DNA of 64,000 bases from Arenicellales bacterium (GTDB lineage Bacteria; Pseudomonadota; Gammaproteobacteria; Arenicellales; JAHEKD01): the NCBI GenBank assembly GCA_028284225.1, contig JANQSD010000007.1, positions 1 to 64,000 of the forward strand, read 5' to 3'. Below, one piece after another: positions 46,570-57,118 of this stretch (positions within the stretch are counted from its first letter, which is position 1; each line of letters opens with the position of its first letter). The position numbers and the translations under genes were made by a program. The notes below the pieces were generated by a model. The model ran no database searches and had not been told where the DNA came from. It worked only from the letters and a program-made list of their open reading frames with translations.

Positions 46570-48372
46570 TTATTGTTTCATCCACCAGCTACCGGGGAAG
46601 CCTACAGAATATTTGGGTTTACGTTCAGGTTTGCCAAATTTGTTCCAATAGGCAATCCAGAATTCGTCATTGTAGTAAAGTGGAATCGTATAATAACCTT
46701 GCAAAAGCATACGATCTAATGCTCGATTTGTTGCCTTAAGTGTTTCCAGGTCTTTAGCATTAATAATTTGCTCAATCAGTTCATCAATGACTGGGTCACA
46801 AACACCGATTGAATTGGCAGAACCACGAATTTCAGCAGCGGCACAACCATAGTAAGAGCGTAACTCCGGTCCAGGCGGTGGAAAGAAATTATAGCGTGCG
46901 CTGAATAGATCAAAATCATTGTCGTTTATTCGCTCACGCCATTGTGAAGTGTCAACTTTTCTGATGCTGGCATCGATGCCAACGCTTTTTAAGTTTTCGA
47001 TATAGGGTAGAGAAATACGTTCTGTTTCCGGATTGGCAGTGAGTATTTCCATTTGAAACTGCTCACCCTTGTCATTAACTAATTTTCCTTGTGACAGATT
47101 CCAGCCGGCCTGTTTAAATAGTTTAACTGCTTCACGTTTGTTTTTCCTGTCACGACCACTACCATCTGTGACAGGTGCTTTGAAATCTTCAGTTATGACA
47201 AGCGGGTTAATTCTATCTTTATAGGGTTCTAAAATTTCTAGTTCATGGTTACTCGAAACATCAGTACCAACTCCAAAATCAGAGTTTGGAAAATAACTCT
47301 CAATCCGCTTGTAATAGCCATAGAGTAAGGTCCGTTGGATAGCCTCAAAATCATACAAATAAAGCAGCGCTTTGCGCACGTTCAAGTCTTTAAATTTGTC
47401 TTTTCTAATATTGAAAAAGAATGCACTGATGCCTCTGGGTGTTTCATCCGGCAATTGTGCTTTAATCATTTCTCCGGATTCAATCGCAGGTATGGCGTAT
47501 TCTGTTGCCCAGCGTTTCGCACTATTTTCTGAACGAAAATCAATATCACCCGCTTTAAATGCTTCAAACTGTACAGTGAAATCCAAGTAATAGTCGTAGC
47601 GAATTTCATCAAAATTATTTAACCCTTTATTTATAGGTAAATCCGCAGCCCACCAGTCTTTAACTCTTTGATAAGTCACCGAACGACCTGGATCGACATC
47701 AGTTATCTTATAAGCACCACATCCCAAAGGTGGTTCCAAAGTCGATTCTGTAATGTCTTTTTCTTGCCAATATTTTCGTGAAGAAGGGTTTGAACTAGCG
47801 GCAAGAATTACGGGTTTCATATTATTCGTAGTTTTGAAATAGTATTTAACCTGTTGGTCATTTAAGGCTTCTGCTTTTTCAATATCTTCATAAAATGATT
47901 GTAAAAACGGTCGGCCATGTTCTTTTATGGTTTCCAGAGCAAAGACAAAATCATCAGCAACTATTTTTGAACCATCATGATATTTGGCATTATCGCGTAA
48001 ATTAAACACAATCCAGGATTTGTCTTCCGGGTATTCAACAGATTCAGCAACTTCAGCATAAAGGCTGGAGAGTTCATCGCTAGAACCTGACATCAGGCTA
48101 CAGTAAGTCAGGCCAATGCTGGATGGCCACTGTCCTTTTAAAACATAAGGGTTCAAGGTGTCGAAAGTACCGAAGGCACTTAAAACGATTTTGCCGCCCT
48201 TGGGAGCATTTGGGTCGACGTAAGGTAAATGTTCAAAGTTATCAGCTAACGCTGGCTCACCAAACTCGGCAAGTGCGGTTGCTTTGATAATTTTTTGTTC
48301 TGTCTCCTGGGCATAACTTAGATTCACTAAACTGGCGCTCAGGATAAGGCCTAAAACTGTTCTCAACATCAT
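46570..48372 (-). CDS. yejA: YejA: peptide-binding protein
   Basis: A 600-residue periplasmic solute-binding protein of family SBP_bac_5. It has a signal peptide (LRTVLGLILSASLVNLSYA), LPYVDPNAPKGGKIVLSAFGTFDTLNPYVLKG at the start of the mature protein, and CDPVIDELIEQI near the end. It matches YejA length. It delivers peptides to YejBEF. The promoter should lie in the 102 bases before the divergent mutY gene. Confidence 0.9.
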   Translation of the reverse strand: MMLRTVLGLILSASLVNLSYAQETEQKIIKATALAEFGEPALADNFEHLPYVDPNAPKGGKIVLSAFGTFDTLNPYVLKGQWPSSIGLTYCSLMSGSSDELSSLYAEVAESVEYPEDKSWIVFNLRDNAKYHDGSKIVADDFVFALETIKEHGRPFLQSFYEDIEKAEALNDQQVKYYFKTTNNMKPVILAASSNPSSRKYWQEKDITESTLEPPLGCGAYKITDVDPGRSVTYQRVKDWWAADLPINKGLNNFDEIRYDYYLDFTVQFEAFKAGDIDFRSENSAKRWATEYAIPAIESGEMIKAQLPDETPRGISAFFFNIRKDKFKDLNVRKALLYLYDFEAIQRTLLYGYYKRIESYFPNSDFGVGTDVSSNHELEILEPYKDRINPLVITEDFKAPVTDGSGRDRKNKREAVKLFKQAGWNLSQGKLVNDKGEQFQMEILTANPETERISLPYIENLKSVGIDASIRKVDTSQWRERINDNDFDLFSARYNFFPPPGPELRSYYGCAAAEIRGSANSIGVCDPVIDELIEQIINAKDLETLKATNRALDRMLLQGYYTIPLYYNDEFWIAYWNKFGKPERKPKYSVGFPGSWWMKQ

Positions 48373-48474
48373 AAACGTAGCTATATTCCTTTGTTCGACA
48401 AATTCTACCCAAAAACTTAGTTCGATTAAAATACACCCTCGTAACTATACATTAGAATACCTTTGTAGACTTGA

Positions 48475-49533
48475 ATGTCAGGTGAAGAACTGAAAATCGC
48501 AACAAAGTTATTGCCCTGGTACAAACACCATGGGCGTAAGGATTTGCCCTGGCAAAAGTCCAGGGATGCTTATGGGGTGTGGGTATCGGAAATTATGTTG
48601 CAACAGACCCAAGTTGCGACGGTTATTCCATATTATCAGCGCTTTATGGCGAAATTTCCTACCATTGAAACCTTGGGGCAGGCTCAAGTAGATGATGTGC
48701 TTAGTCTTTGGAGCGGATTAGGTTATTACGCTCGGGCACGCAATTTGCACAAGGCCGCGCAGATAATGGTTGAGAAACATAATGGGTACTTTCCAACTGA
48801 TTTTGATGACGTGATTGCGTTACCGGGTATCGGCCGCTCAACAGCCGGGGCAATACTTGCGTTTTCGGCTGATCAACAGTGGCCGATTCTTGATGGTAAT
48901 GTAAAGCGGGTGTTGTGTCGTTTTTATGCAATTGAAGGCTATCCGGGCCGGCGTGAGGTTGAGAATCGGCTTTGGCAGATTGCCGAAAAAAACACACCGC
49001 AAAAACATGTTGCTGATTATACCCAGGCTATCATGGATTTAGGTGCCACAGTTTGTGTGCGAAAAAAGCCCAACTGTGAGGTCTGTCCATTGAAAGCCGA
49101 CTGCCAGGCACGAACTCTCGGTATTGAGCAACAGCTTCCAACCCCAAAACCTAAAAAATTACTGCCGACTCGGGAAATCTCTATGCTGTTGATTTTAAAT
49201 AGTAAAAACCAAATCCTGTTGCAGAGAAGGCCACCTGCAGGAATTTGGGGTGGCTTATGGAGTTTGCCGGAATGCCAACCAAATGATGATATAAAGGATT
49301 ACTGCAAAAACAGTTTGAGTATTACGGTAAAATCCAAAAACAAGCTTGACTTATTGAAGCATAGCTTTAGTCATTACCATCTGAATATTTATCCTCAGGT
49401 TATTCAAGTCGCTAGGGTGACAACACTTAAGGAAGATAGTTTGGCCTGGTTTGAATTTGAGCAGATCAATCAACTAGGGTTGCCAAAACCAGTAAAATCC
49501 CTAATTAACCAATTGGAAAATTTAAATGAGTAG
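48475..49533 (+). CDS. mutY: A/G-specific adenine glycosylase
   Basis: A 352-residue DNA repair enzyme. It has the helix-hairpin-helix [16 protein letters not shown] with the catalytic glutamate earlier in [11 protein letters not shown], the [4Fe-4S] cysteines [17 protein letters not shown], and a C-terminal NUDIX-like domain. It removes adenine mispaired with 8-oxoguanine. Length is normal. It overlaps yggX by 8 bases, an arrangement common in gammaproteobacteria. Confidence 0.93.
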   Translation: MSGEELKIATKLLPWYKHHGRKDLPWQKSRDAYGVWVSEIMLQQTQVATVIPYYQRFMAKFPTIETLGQAQVDDVLSLWSGLGYYARARNLHKAAQIMVEKHNGYFPTDFDDVIALPGIGRSTAGAILAFSADQQWPILDGNVKRVLCRFYAIEGYPGRREVENRLWQIAEKNTPQKHVADYTQAIMDLGATVCVRKKPNCEVCPLKADCQARTLGIEQQLPTPKPKKLLPTREISMLLILNSKNQILLQRRPPAGIWGGLWSLPECQPNDDIKDYCKNSLSITVKSKNKLDLLKHSFSHYHLNIYPQVIQVARVTTLKEDSLAWFEFEQINQLGLPKPVKSLINQLENLNE

Positions 49534-49795
49534 AACGGTATTCTGTATTAAGTTAAATAAAGAAGCAGAGGGTTTGGAGCGTAATCCCTGGCCGGGTGAT
49601 TTGGGAACTCGAATTTATGAAAATGTTTCCAAGCAGGCCTGGCAACAATGGCTGCAACATCAAACTATGTTGATCAATGAAAAGCAGCTTAATCCGCTTG
49701 ATCCCAAAACACGTGAATACATTAGTGAACAAATGGAAGCCTATTTTTTTGGCGAAGGTGCCGAAATGCCTGAAGGGTATGTCCCCGAGGAATGA
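49526..49795 (+). CDS. yggX: YggX oxidative-damage protection / Fe(II)-trafficking protein
   Basis: An 89-residue protein matching YggX end to end: [34 protein letters not shown], and [22 protein letters not shown]. It protects iron-sulfur enzymes from oxidative damage. The start overlaps mutY, and the stop overlaps the next glycosyltransferase gene (ATGA), so a polysaccharide cluster is fused to this core operon. Confidence 0.92.
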   Translation: MSRTVFCIKLNKEAEGLERNPWPGDLGTRIYENVSKQAWQQWLQHQTMLINEKQLNPLDPKTREYISEQMEAYFFGEGAEMPEGYVPEE

Positions 49796-50814
49796 CTGAT
49801 GTCAGTGTAATAATCCCAACCTTTAATCGCGCCGAGCAGGTGGTGCATGCGATTGAGTCTTGTTTTGCCGCAGCTGAATTGTCTGTAGAAGCTATCGTCG
49901 TTGATGATGGTTCAACTGATAATACCAGACAGTCGATTATTGATGGGTTTTCTGGTTGGCATCTTCAAGAACAACAAGATGAGATCGTTTTAATCGATGA
50001 CTCATGCGTTATTCGATATGTTTATCAGACTAATTCGGGCGCACCAGCAGCCAGAAACCACGGTTTGAGAAATGCTTCGGGTACTTATGTCAAATTTCTG
50101 GACTCGGACGATCTGTTAATTGAAGGCGCTTTAACACAGGAGTTTGAGTTCGCGCAAGCAAATAACTCAGACGTAGTGGTTACCGGTTGGATTGTCCTGG
50201 AGCAGGATGAAAATGGAAACCAAATGTCTCAGACTATACCAGCACCTGATTTATCCCGAGGCCTTGATGATATGTTATTAGGTCGCGCCCCATGGACATC
50301 AGCCGCTTTTTACAGACGTACTAAAATCTCTCATTTAAGCTGGGACGAGAGCATTGAAAAAGCACAGGAATGGATGTGGGCATGGATAGTGTGCTTCGAC
50401 GGTTTAAAGTTTGATACCCTCGATATTCCAAGTGCATATTATGTTCAACATGAAGTGCAGGATCGTATTACCCAAGCAGGGAATGTGCTTTATAAATCGA
50501 CGGTCTGGCGCTTGAAAATTTTGAACAACGTTGAACAAATGATGCGAGAATCTAATTGTCTTACGCAAGATCGTGCCAATCGGCTAATTCAGTATTACTA
50601 TAAGGATGCGCGAGTATTATGCGAGATGGATGTTGATAAATGGCAGCAGTTGCATCGCCGCATGGTGAATTTAAACCCGGACTATAAAGTCTCAGAAAAT
50701 CAGACATTGCCGAATTTGTTAATAAAGATATTTGGATTGAAATGGGGAATGATAGTGTTGGTAAAGTGCAAACTGTTTGTAAAATCGATAATCAAGCCTT
50801 CCGGTAATTCTTAA
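49792..50814 (+). CDS. Glycosyltransferase family 2
   Basis: A 340-residue GT-A enzyme. It has [57 protein letters not shown] with the D-x-D-like metal site. The ATG overlaps the yggX stop. It transfers a sugar from a nucleotide donor, presumably in surface glycan synthesis, and is the first gene of the downstream cluster. Confidence 0.87.
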   Translation: MTDVSVIIPTFNRAEQVVHAIESCFAAAELSVEAIVVDDGSTDNTRQSIIDGFSGWHLQEQQDEIVLIDDSCVIRYVYQTNSGAPAARNHGLRNASGTYVKFLDSDDLLIEGALTQEFEFAQANNSDVVVTGWIVLEQDENGNQMSQTIPAPDLSRGLDDMLLGRAPWTSAAFYRRTKISHLSWDESIEKAQEWMWAWIVCFDGLKFDTLDIPSAYYVQHEVQDRITQAGNVLYKSTVWRLKILNNVEQMMRESNCLTQDRANRLIQYYYKDARVLCEMDVDKWQQLHRRMVNLNPDYKVSENQTLPNLLIKIFGLKWGMIVLVKCKLFVKSIIKPSGNS

Positions 50815-50828
50815 ACAAGGATTTGATA

Positions 50829-51476
50829 TTGAAAATACAAGCCATTAAAACTGCTATACGTGAGTTCTTGAAAGGTCCGTCCGTCAAATTCTGTTTGCTG
50901 ATTACAAATCATACTTCGCTGGCCATTATGCGTCGTCTTAACCATATACAGCTCGATGCTGATGAGTTGCAACTCATCATTAGTCGAATTAAAAACAAAA
51001 GGCCATGCAAACTGCTGGTTTTCGGTCTGGGTAATGACAGTTTGCTTTGGAATGAATTAAACCGTGGCGGTAAAACCTTGTTTGTAGAAGACAATCTTGA
51101 ATGGTTGAATCTGGTTAAAAAAATGTATGGAATCGATAACGCTGTTCTGGTTGACTATGGGACAAAACTTGATCAATGGCAAAGCCTGCTCGATCAACCG
51201 GAAGTCCTCGGTGAAACACTTCATCAGCAGATAAGTGCCCATGATTGGGACTTTGTTCTGGTCGATGCGCCTGCTGGTTGGCATCATGACGCGCCGGGAA
51301 GGATGAAGAGTATTTTTACGGCCGCTGCCTTTTTAGAACAAGGGGCCGAGGTGTTTGTTCATGATTGCAACCGAGAAGTCGAAAATCATTATTGCAACGT
51401 TTATCTAAAACAAAACAACTTTAGGCAGCAAGTGGGTAAATTGCGCCACTATCAGCAAACTGGCCAAGCCACCTAA
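50829..51476 (+). CDS. DUF579-like (glucuronoxylan methyltransferase-type) protein
   Basis: A 215-residue protein. It reads LLVFGLGNDSLLWNELNRGGKTLFVED, then DWDFVLVDAPAGWHHDAPGRMKSIFTAA and VFVHDCNREVE. These match the plant polysaccharide-biosynthesis family PF04669 (GXM/IRX15 type), whose methyltransferase members add a methyl group to glucuronic acid. I start at TTG 50829, with AAGG eight bases upstream. It follows a GT2 gene by 14 bases. I infer methylation of a uronic acid or other sugar in the glycan made by this cluster. Confidence 0.68.
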   Translation: MKIQAIKTAIREFLKGPSVKFCLLITNHTSLAIMRRLNHIQLDADELQLIISRIKNKRPCKLLVFGLGNDSLLWNELNRGGKTLFVEDNLEWLNLVKKMYGIDNAVLVDYGTKLDQWQSLLDQPEVLGETLHQQISAHDWDFVLVDAPAGWHHDAPGRMKSIFTAAAFLEQGAEVFVHDCNREVENHYCNVYLKQNNFRQQVGKLRHYQQTGQAT

Positions 51477-51491
51477 AAATCTACATCAGCA

Positions 51492-52493
51492 ATGTCCTTA
51501 GAAAAAATCATACGGTTACCGGCCAAGCTGTTTTACATGTTAGCGGCGGCCATCATGTATATGGTTTTTTGTTTTTATGTTTGGATCAGCAAAAGAAAAA
51601 TCATTTTATTGGTTAATACGACAGGAAACTTAGGTAATGTAATCTGTACCTATTCACACGTTATATCGGCAGCCCACAAATGTGGGCGAACTGCTTATTT
51701 ATTAAACTCAGGGCTTCATTATGGATACTTCGAGCCAATCGATGATGATTGGCTAAGTCGCTTTCCTCAGCAGACACCTCTATTCAATAAAGCCAGGCTA
51801 TTAAAATACTTTATTGCAACGATTTCTCGTCACTCAATCACTTTCCTGAAATATATACCTGACACTTCATTTTTTGCGACTGTAATGCTTAATGCTCCCA
51901 GGGATCGTTATGATCTTAACAGTAGTGAATTTCAAAGCTTACTGCAAAGCACCAGTCTCTTAGTGTTAAGTGGTTATGGTTTCCGTGACTACCAACAGGG
52001 TAAGGAATTAAAACCCATTCTGGCTGAGTTTTTCAGTCCCTATGACACTGTTCAACCAGCAATAACTGAGCCGATAAATAAATTGCGGGAGCGTTGCCAG
52101 ATTGTTGTTGGGTTGGTGATCAGACATGCCGGCTATGAAGATTACAATTCGGGGAAATATTTTCATCCGCTTGAAAAATATATCGAATTGATGGAAAAAA
52201 TAGAGCATTGTTTTGCGGACAAGCAGATTGGTTATTTTATTTGTTCTGATACTGATCAATCGCAAGAACATTTTAAGCCCTTTGCCTATTATTTCAGGGC
52301 TCAAGCGGACATAGAAAATCGATTTAGTCTTGCTTTATGTGATTATATTGTGACTGTGCCTAGCAGCTATGCAACCTTGCCTGCTTTTGTCAATGATGTC
52401 CCATTTTATTGGATTGAAGATATCAATGATGAGCCGCATGAAAGTAAATTTGTAAAACAAAGGTTTGTTTTCGATTACCCTGCGAGCTCTTAG
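51492..52493 (+). CDS. Possible glycosyltransferase, unassigned family
   Basis: A 333-residue protein with an N-terminal membrane anchor (YMLAAAIMYMVFCFYVWI). The rest looks like an alpha/beta fold, with TTGNLGNVICTYSHVISAAHKCGR, VVGLVIRHAGYEDYNSGKYFHPLEKYIELMEKIE, and CDYIVTVPSSYATLPAFVNDV. The RHxDY..F-type region is reminiscent of fucosyltransferase-like (GT11) enzymes, but the match is weak. It belongs to the plus-strand glycan cluster. Confidence 0.5.
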   Translation: MSLEKIIRLPAKLFYMLAAAIMYMVFCFYVWISKRKIILLVNTTGNLGNVICTYSHVISAAHKCGRTAYLLNSGLHYGYFEPIDDDWLSRFPQQTPLFNKARLLKYFIATISRHSITFLKYIPDTSFFATVMLNAPRDRYDLNSSEFQSLLQSTSLLVLSGYGFRDYQQGKELKPILAEFFSPYDTVQPAITEPINKLRERCQIVVGLVIRHAGYEDYNSGKYFHPLEKYIELMEKIEHCFADKQIGYFICSDTDQSQEHFKPFAYYFRAQADIENRFSLALCDYIVTVPSSYATLPAFVNDVPFYWIEDINDEPHESKFVKQRFVFDYPASS

Positions 52494-52608
52494 CCTTTTG
52501 GGGCCCATAATACAGAAGCCAACTAAACCGTGGTTAGCCGAAACAAAGAGTGAGGGCATTAATTGTCTATCCAGTTTCCAAGTTGGTGAAATCTTATTCA
52601 ATTTAAAT

Positions 52609-53433
52609 TTAGGAGTTTTGATTTCTGAAAGCAAAAATATTTAGCAGCATATCCATGTTTCTGTACGTTTTAATTTGGTTTAGGGGTTGTGGACTGTTTA
52701 GGCTAGGGGAGGATATATTAAAGCGATACCCGGCCGACCGGATTATATCGAGTAATTCCACTAAATGCTGTGTTTCATTCTTAAAAGAATGATATTCGAC
52801 AAATAATCTTTCAACATTTTTCAGCAGATCCTTTATATCATTTAAAACCACCAACTCTGAACCTTCGATATCCAGTTTTAAAAAGTCGATTTTGTTTTGT
52901 TCCAAATAAGGGCGTAATGATGTTGCCTGTATTATATTTGTAGACTCATTAGTAAGATCAATATGGCCTGCATCTGATCCATCCTGACAAAAAGCGAGTT
53001 TGCAGTTTTGATTCCACAAGCCCAGCTTTTCCAAACTGATCCCGCTGAGGTTATTTCTATTGATATTTTCGTTTAGGACTTTAAAAATATCAGGGTCGGG
53101 TTCAAAAGCGATAATGATGGAATTTGGAAACAGCAGCTTGAGGTAAATAGTTGAAAGTCCGATATTTGCGCCACCATCGATGATGACGGGTTTATCAGTA
53201 TTAGTTTTGAAAAAATAAATTTCTTTTTCAAAAATCTCCTCATACATGAATTTAAACGAAATTCTGTCAATAATTTCGACATCAAAGTCCTTGCAGTGAA
53301 CGATTGAAGACATGTACCTTGGTGCGTCATCAGAAAAATTGAAAGGTTTATTTCTCAAGGATTTATAATAGCGGATTGCTTCTGTTAGTTCGGCTGAAAA
53401 TAAGCGTTTAGCTATTTGTTTTAGCAACTGCAT
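52609..53433 (-). CDS. FkbM-family methyltransferase
   Basis: A 274-residue SAM-dependent methyltransferase of the FkbM type. It has VIIDGGANIGLSTIYL (SAM loop), AFEPDPDIFKVL, and FLKLDIEGSELVVL with the conserved DIEGxE. It lies on the opposite strand inside the glycan cluster. It likely methylates a sugar hydroxyl. It differs from the DUF579-like gene nearby, so the cluster may carry two methylation steps. Confidence 0.82.
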   Translation of the reverse strand: MQLLKQIAKRLFSAELTEAIRYYKSLRNKPFNFSDDAPRYMSSIVHCKDFDVEIIDRISFKFMYEEIFEKEIYFFKTNTDKPVIIDGGANIGLSTIYLKLLFPNSIIIAFEPDPDIFKVLNENINRNNLSGISLEKLGLWNQNCKLAFCQDGSDAGHIDLTNESTNIIQATSLRPYLEQNKIDFLKLDIEGSELVVLNDIKDLLKNVERLFVEYHSFKNETQHLVELLDIIRSAGYRFNISSPSLNSPQPLNQIKTYRNMDMLLNIFAFRNQNS

Positions 53434-53595
53434 TTAGTCATTTAGTCTTGGTTGGTGGTAAGTATAAATAAAATTACTAATTAATTTAGAACAAAATTTA
53501 TTTTATCTGCGCATATTGATTGTCGATTTAATTATTCAGATGCTTGTGCCACAATACGATCACAACAACTGGACTCAGTAATTAGTTGGAACTGC

Positions 53596-54735
53596 ATGCG
53601 AATACTTTTTATTACCCATAACCTCTCCCGAACCGGAGCTCCGATTAATTTATTGCATACCATTCGTGAATTAAAACTAACATTTAAAGTTACACCTATA
53701 ATTTTGGTGCATCATGATACGGGTAACATGTCAAAGGAATTCGCTGAGCTTGGCCAGATTGTCTACTATGGAGATAAAAAATTTGGTTCTAACAAGTTAT
53801 TTAGAAAAATTTTGAACCGTCTTTGTTTTTTTTACAACCTGATAAGCATCAGAATGACAGGGAACATAGATGCTGTTTATTCAAACACAATCTGTAATGG
53901 TGGATTATTTTCCCAAATCAAGTTCATTTTTCCTGGAACCCGGTTGCTGGTGCATGTTCATGAACTAGAGAACATGATTTCTAATTGGGGAGATTTGAAT
54001 TGGAATAGGAATTTGAAATATGCTAGTTTATTTATTGCCGCTTCCGACGCTGTGAAGTCAAACTTAATAAATAATCGGGCAGTAAACCCCAATAAGATTG
54101 AAGTTGTGAAGGAGTACATTGATACGAATGTAATAAATGACTATAAATTTCAACCTAAAATAAGATCATCACTAGGGCAAAAAAAAGATGACTTTATCAT
54201 TGGTGGTTGTGGCGTTATTTGTTATCGAAAAGGAACGGACTTATTTATTGAAACAGCGGTGAATTATTTTGAGCAACACCCAAATGCTAACGTGCGTTTC
54301 GTTTGGCTAGGGAGTTTTTCTGATCAAAATCAAATTTACCAAACATCAAGACAGCAAATCCTTTCACTAGGTCTTGAAGAGAAAATAATTTTTATTAATC
54401 AGGTTCCTGATCCGCTAAATTATTTTATTGATTTTGATATTTTCTATTTGTCCTCGAGGGAAGACCCTTATCCTTTAGTTTGCCTGGAAAATGCAGCGCT
54501 TGGAAATCCGATAATTTGTTTTGAGAATTCAGGAGGCATTCCCGAATTTGTAATCAAAAAGTCAGGTATGATTGTTAAAGGCACTATGCAAGCCATGCAG
54601 GCTATCCATGATTTAGTTTCAGATCCATTATTACTGGCAAAGTTAGGTCGAAATGCAAAATCTAACGTAATGTCGAATCACGATTCAGCACTAAATGTGA
54701 GGAAGATAATGAAACTTATAGAGTCTGCTGCATAG
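53596..54735 (+). CDS. Glycosyltransferase family 4
   Basis: A 379-residue GT-B enzyme. It begins RILFITHNLSRTGAPINLLHTIRELK and ends with the donor region GGCGVICYRKGTDLFIETA, YLSSREDPYPLVCLENAALGNPIICFE. It is a normal GT4, likely building the same glycan as the neighbouring genes. It is separated from the FkbM gene by a 162-base divergent region that probably carries both promoters. Confidence 0.88.
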   Translation: MRILFITHNLSRTGAPINLLHTIRELKLTFKVTPIILVHHDTGNMSKEFAELGQIVYYGDKKFGSNKLFRKILNRLCFFYNLISIRMTGNIDAVYSNTICNGGLFSQIKFIFPGTRLLVHVHELENMISNWGDLNWNRNLKYASLFIAASDAVKSNLINNRAVNPNKIEVVKEYIDTNVINDYKFQPKIRSSLGQKKDDFIIGGCGVICYRKGTDLFIETAVNYFEQHPNANVRFVWLGSFSDQNQIYQTSRQQILSLGLEEKIIFINQVPDPLNYFIDFDIFYLSSREDPYPLVCLENAALGNPIICFENSGGIPEFVIKKSGMIVKGTMQAMQAIHDLVSDPLLLAKLGRNAKSNVMSNHDSALNVRKIMKLIESAA

Positions 54736-54758
54736 AATCTTGTTTGTTAACATGAACT

Positions 54759-55802
54759 ATGTTTATTGCGGATCCCAAAAACCACTATAAAGACTTGGCC
54801 AGCGGGTTAATAAAAGGCAAATCGTATCAACTAGATCGCTTAGATTCGACCGAAATTACTGATTTCATCCGTTTTTCGGAAAACCAGGGCGTGCTTTGTC
54901 TATTTGATAATAGCCTGGCTCAAATCGAGGGCCAATGCCCTGATCACTTGATTAAGTCAATTGTTATTGCCCAGGCCAGTTTTAAGAAACTTTTATACAG
55001 CCGGTCAATAGTCATCAAAAAGTTATTTGATGGTCTTGGTCATATCAAAGTCAAGTCTGTATTATTCAAAGGTGCAGCTAATGCATATTTGCTTTATCCC
55101 AAGCCAGAGCTGAGACAACATGCAGATATAGATGTACTCATCGATGCTAATGATTATGATTTAGTAATTGATGTATTGATTGCGGAAGGTTTTGATATCG
55201 ATCCGATTAAGCCCACAAAATTTGGCCCTTATCAAACTACCGCTAAATTAAAACAACCCGGGCAGCCGAATGTTATGGTCGACTTGCACTGGAAAATCAA
55301 CAATCGATTATTACTAGCAGATGTGATAGCACTAGCTGATGTTTGGGAGGATGCTTTACCCATAGAGCAGTATGGCGAGCATGCATATGGATTTGATTTT
55401 GAACATGCGCTATTAGCCTGTTGTATCCATGAGGCAGGTTCATTAGCAGTGGAACGGGGTAAACTCATCGGCTTGTATGATGCATATTTATTAGCAGATA
55501 AGCTGGGCGATACAGGTTTGAGCAATGTTCTCGAGAAAGCATCTACTAAAAACATATTGACCATCTGTAAAGATTATCTCAGGATGTCAATATCGATGTT
55601 TGGTAATGAAGGTCAAATCGAAACACTGGAAGAGTTGATTTCTAGCATGCCCAAAGGCACCAAAGAGCCAAGTTCGGGGTTGCTTAAAACGCAAAGAACC
55701 TGGCTAGATGAACAGATCCTTGATTGGCAAGGCGTTAATGGTATCAGTAACAAAACTGAATATTTAGTAAGTAAACTTGTGCGGAAGTTGAAATTTCGAT
55801 GA
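54759..55802 (+). CDS. Nucleotidyltransferase-fold protein (NTP_transf_5 family), second copy
   Basis: A 347-residue protein of PF14907. The motif region is VLFKGAANAYLLYPKPELRQ (101-120) then HADIDVLID (121-129), with metal-binding aspartates 123 and 125. Its start is 23 bases after the GT4 stop and its stop overlaps the kinase-like gene (ATGA), so the last two genes are coupled. Such pairs (nucleotidyltransferase plus HPr-kinase-like) occur as tailoring enzymes in some lasso peptide clusters, but no lasso B or C gene is visible here. Confidence 0.75.
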   Translation: MFIADPKNHYKDLASGLIKGKSYQLDRLDSTEITDFIRFSENQGVLCLFDNSLAQIEGQCPDHLIKSIVIAQASFKKLLYSRSIVIKKLFDGLGHIKVKSVLFKGAANAYLLYPKPELRQHADIDVLIDANDYDLVIDVLIAEGFDIDPIKPTKFGPYQTTAKLKQPGQPNVMVDLHWKINNRLLLADVIALADVWEDALPIEQYGEHAYGFDFEHALLACCIHEAGSLAVERGKLIGLYDAYLLADKLGDTGLSNVLEKASTKNILTICKDYLRMSISMFGNEGQIETLEELISSMPKGTKEPSSGLLKTQRTWLDEQILDWQGVNGISNKTEYLVSKLVRKLKFR

Positions 55803-56710
55803 ATGTCATACAAATAATACTGGATTCAAATGCGCAACAGCAATTTGCTTACAAAATTTGTGATCAGCTTATTTTATGCAATAAGCAACTGCAGTCATTA
55901 TCTGCGTTTTCGACTACTATGGATGAAGATGCCGGGAAATTTTCACCGAGCGAAGCTCCCATAATTGACAATCAAGAGATTAGCTTTGAAGGAACAAGCT
56001 GGCTGGTGGAAAAGCACCGTAAAATCATTTGCTCCAAGACCATCAATGGATTGATTGTTGATGTGCCGGAAATCACAGCCTTTTTTGTAAGTCATGATGG
56101 CTGTCAGATCACCCAGCTTGCGGACTGCAAAAGTACCACTAAATATTCTGAACTCGAATTAGAATACATTCTTCTTGGCCCTGCGTTCATGTTGGCGTTG
56201 GCGTTGAATCAATTATTTGCTTTGCACGCAAGTGCAGTGTGTTTTGAGGATAAGGCAATACTCTTTACAGGAGCTTCCGGGTTCGGCAAATCCACCATGG
56301 CGCGTGAATTACAGCAAATGTCTGGCTTGGAACGGCTTAGCGATGATATTTCGATTATTTCAAAGTCACAGTTGAATTTCTGCCTGAATGCTGATTTCCC
56401 GCAATTAAAACTGCAGCACAAAAGTCAAAATTCCCAAGGTTCGCTGACCAGCCTGCGGGCAATTATTGTATTAGATCGACAATCGGACACTGACAATATC
56501 AGCCTGATTGCATTAGATTCTATTAATGCCGTTCAAGTGTTATTGAATCACAGTGTAGCAGTGCAGCTATTTGACAGAACACTGGCGACCCAACATTTGA
56601 AATTTATGGCCGATTTGGCAGCCAGAGTGCCAATATATAAACTTGCCTATCCTGATGGATTAGAAAAAATACCCCAAATCGCAGGAATTCTTAAACGTGA
56701 ACTCGATTGA
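55799..56710 (+). CDS. HPr-kinase-related P-loop protein
   Basis: A 303-residue protein of the HprK-related kinase group. It has LHASAV (142-147), the P-loop GASGFGKST (158-166) and LSDD (180-183), as in HPr kinase C-terminal domains. The N-terminal part is unrelated to the HprK N-domain. No HPr-like gene is near. Relatives in peptide clusters phosphorylate a serine or act on a ribosomal peptide. It is translationally coupled to the nucleotidyltransferase. The target is unknown. Confidence 0.75.
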   Translation: MNVIQIILDSNAQQQFAYKICDQLILCNKQLQSLSAFSTTMDEDAGKFSPSEAPIIDNQEISFEGTSWLVEKHRKIICSKTINGLIVDVPEITAFFVSHDGCQITQLADCKSTTKYSELELEYILLGPAFMLALALNQLFALHASAVCFEDKAILFTGASGFGKSTMARELQQMSGLERLSDDISIISKSQLNFCLNADFPQLKLQHKSQNSQGSLTSLRAIIVLDRQSDTDNISLIALDSINAVQVLLNHSVAVQLFDRTLATQHLKFMADLAARVPIYKLAYPDGLEKIPQIAGILKRELD

Positions 56711-56803
56711 ACACTTGACCTTACAATAGCTTTGGTTTCTAATCTCACTCCTGCGATTTAGGTTGGACAACCAGATCAGGTTGCAAGCCCAGTAGCTAAA
56801 GTA

Positions 56804-57043
<240 letters not shown>

Positions 57044-57118
57044 CTAATCCCTTTAAAATCAATAAGTTACTGATTTTAGCAAATTTCCCCAACTGTACCG
57101 TGCGGGACTTTTACGGGA

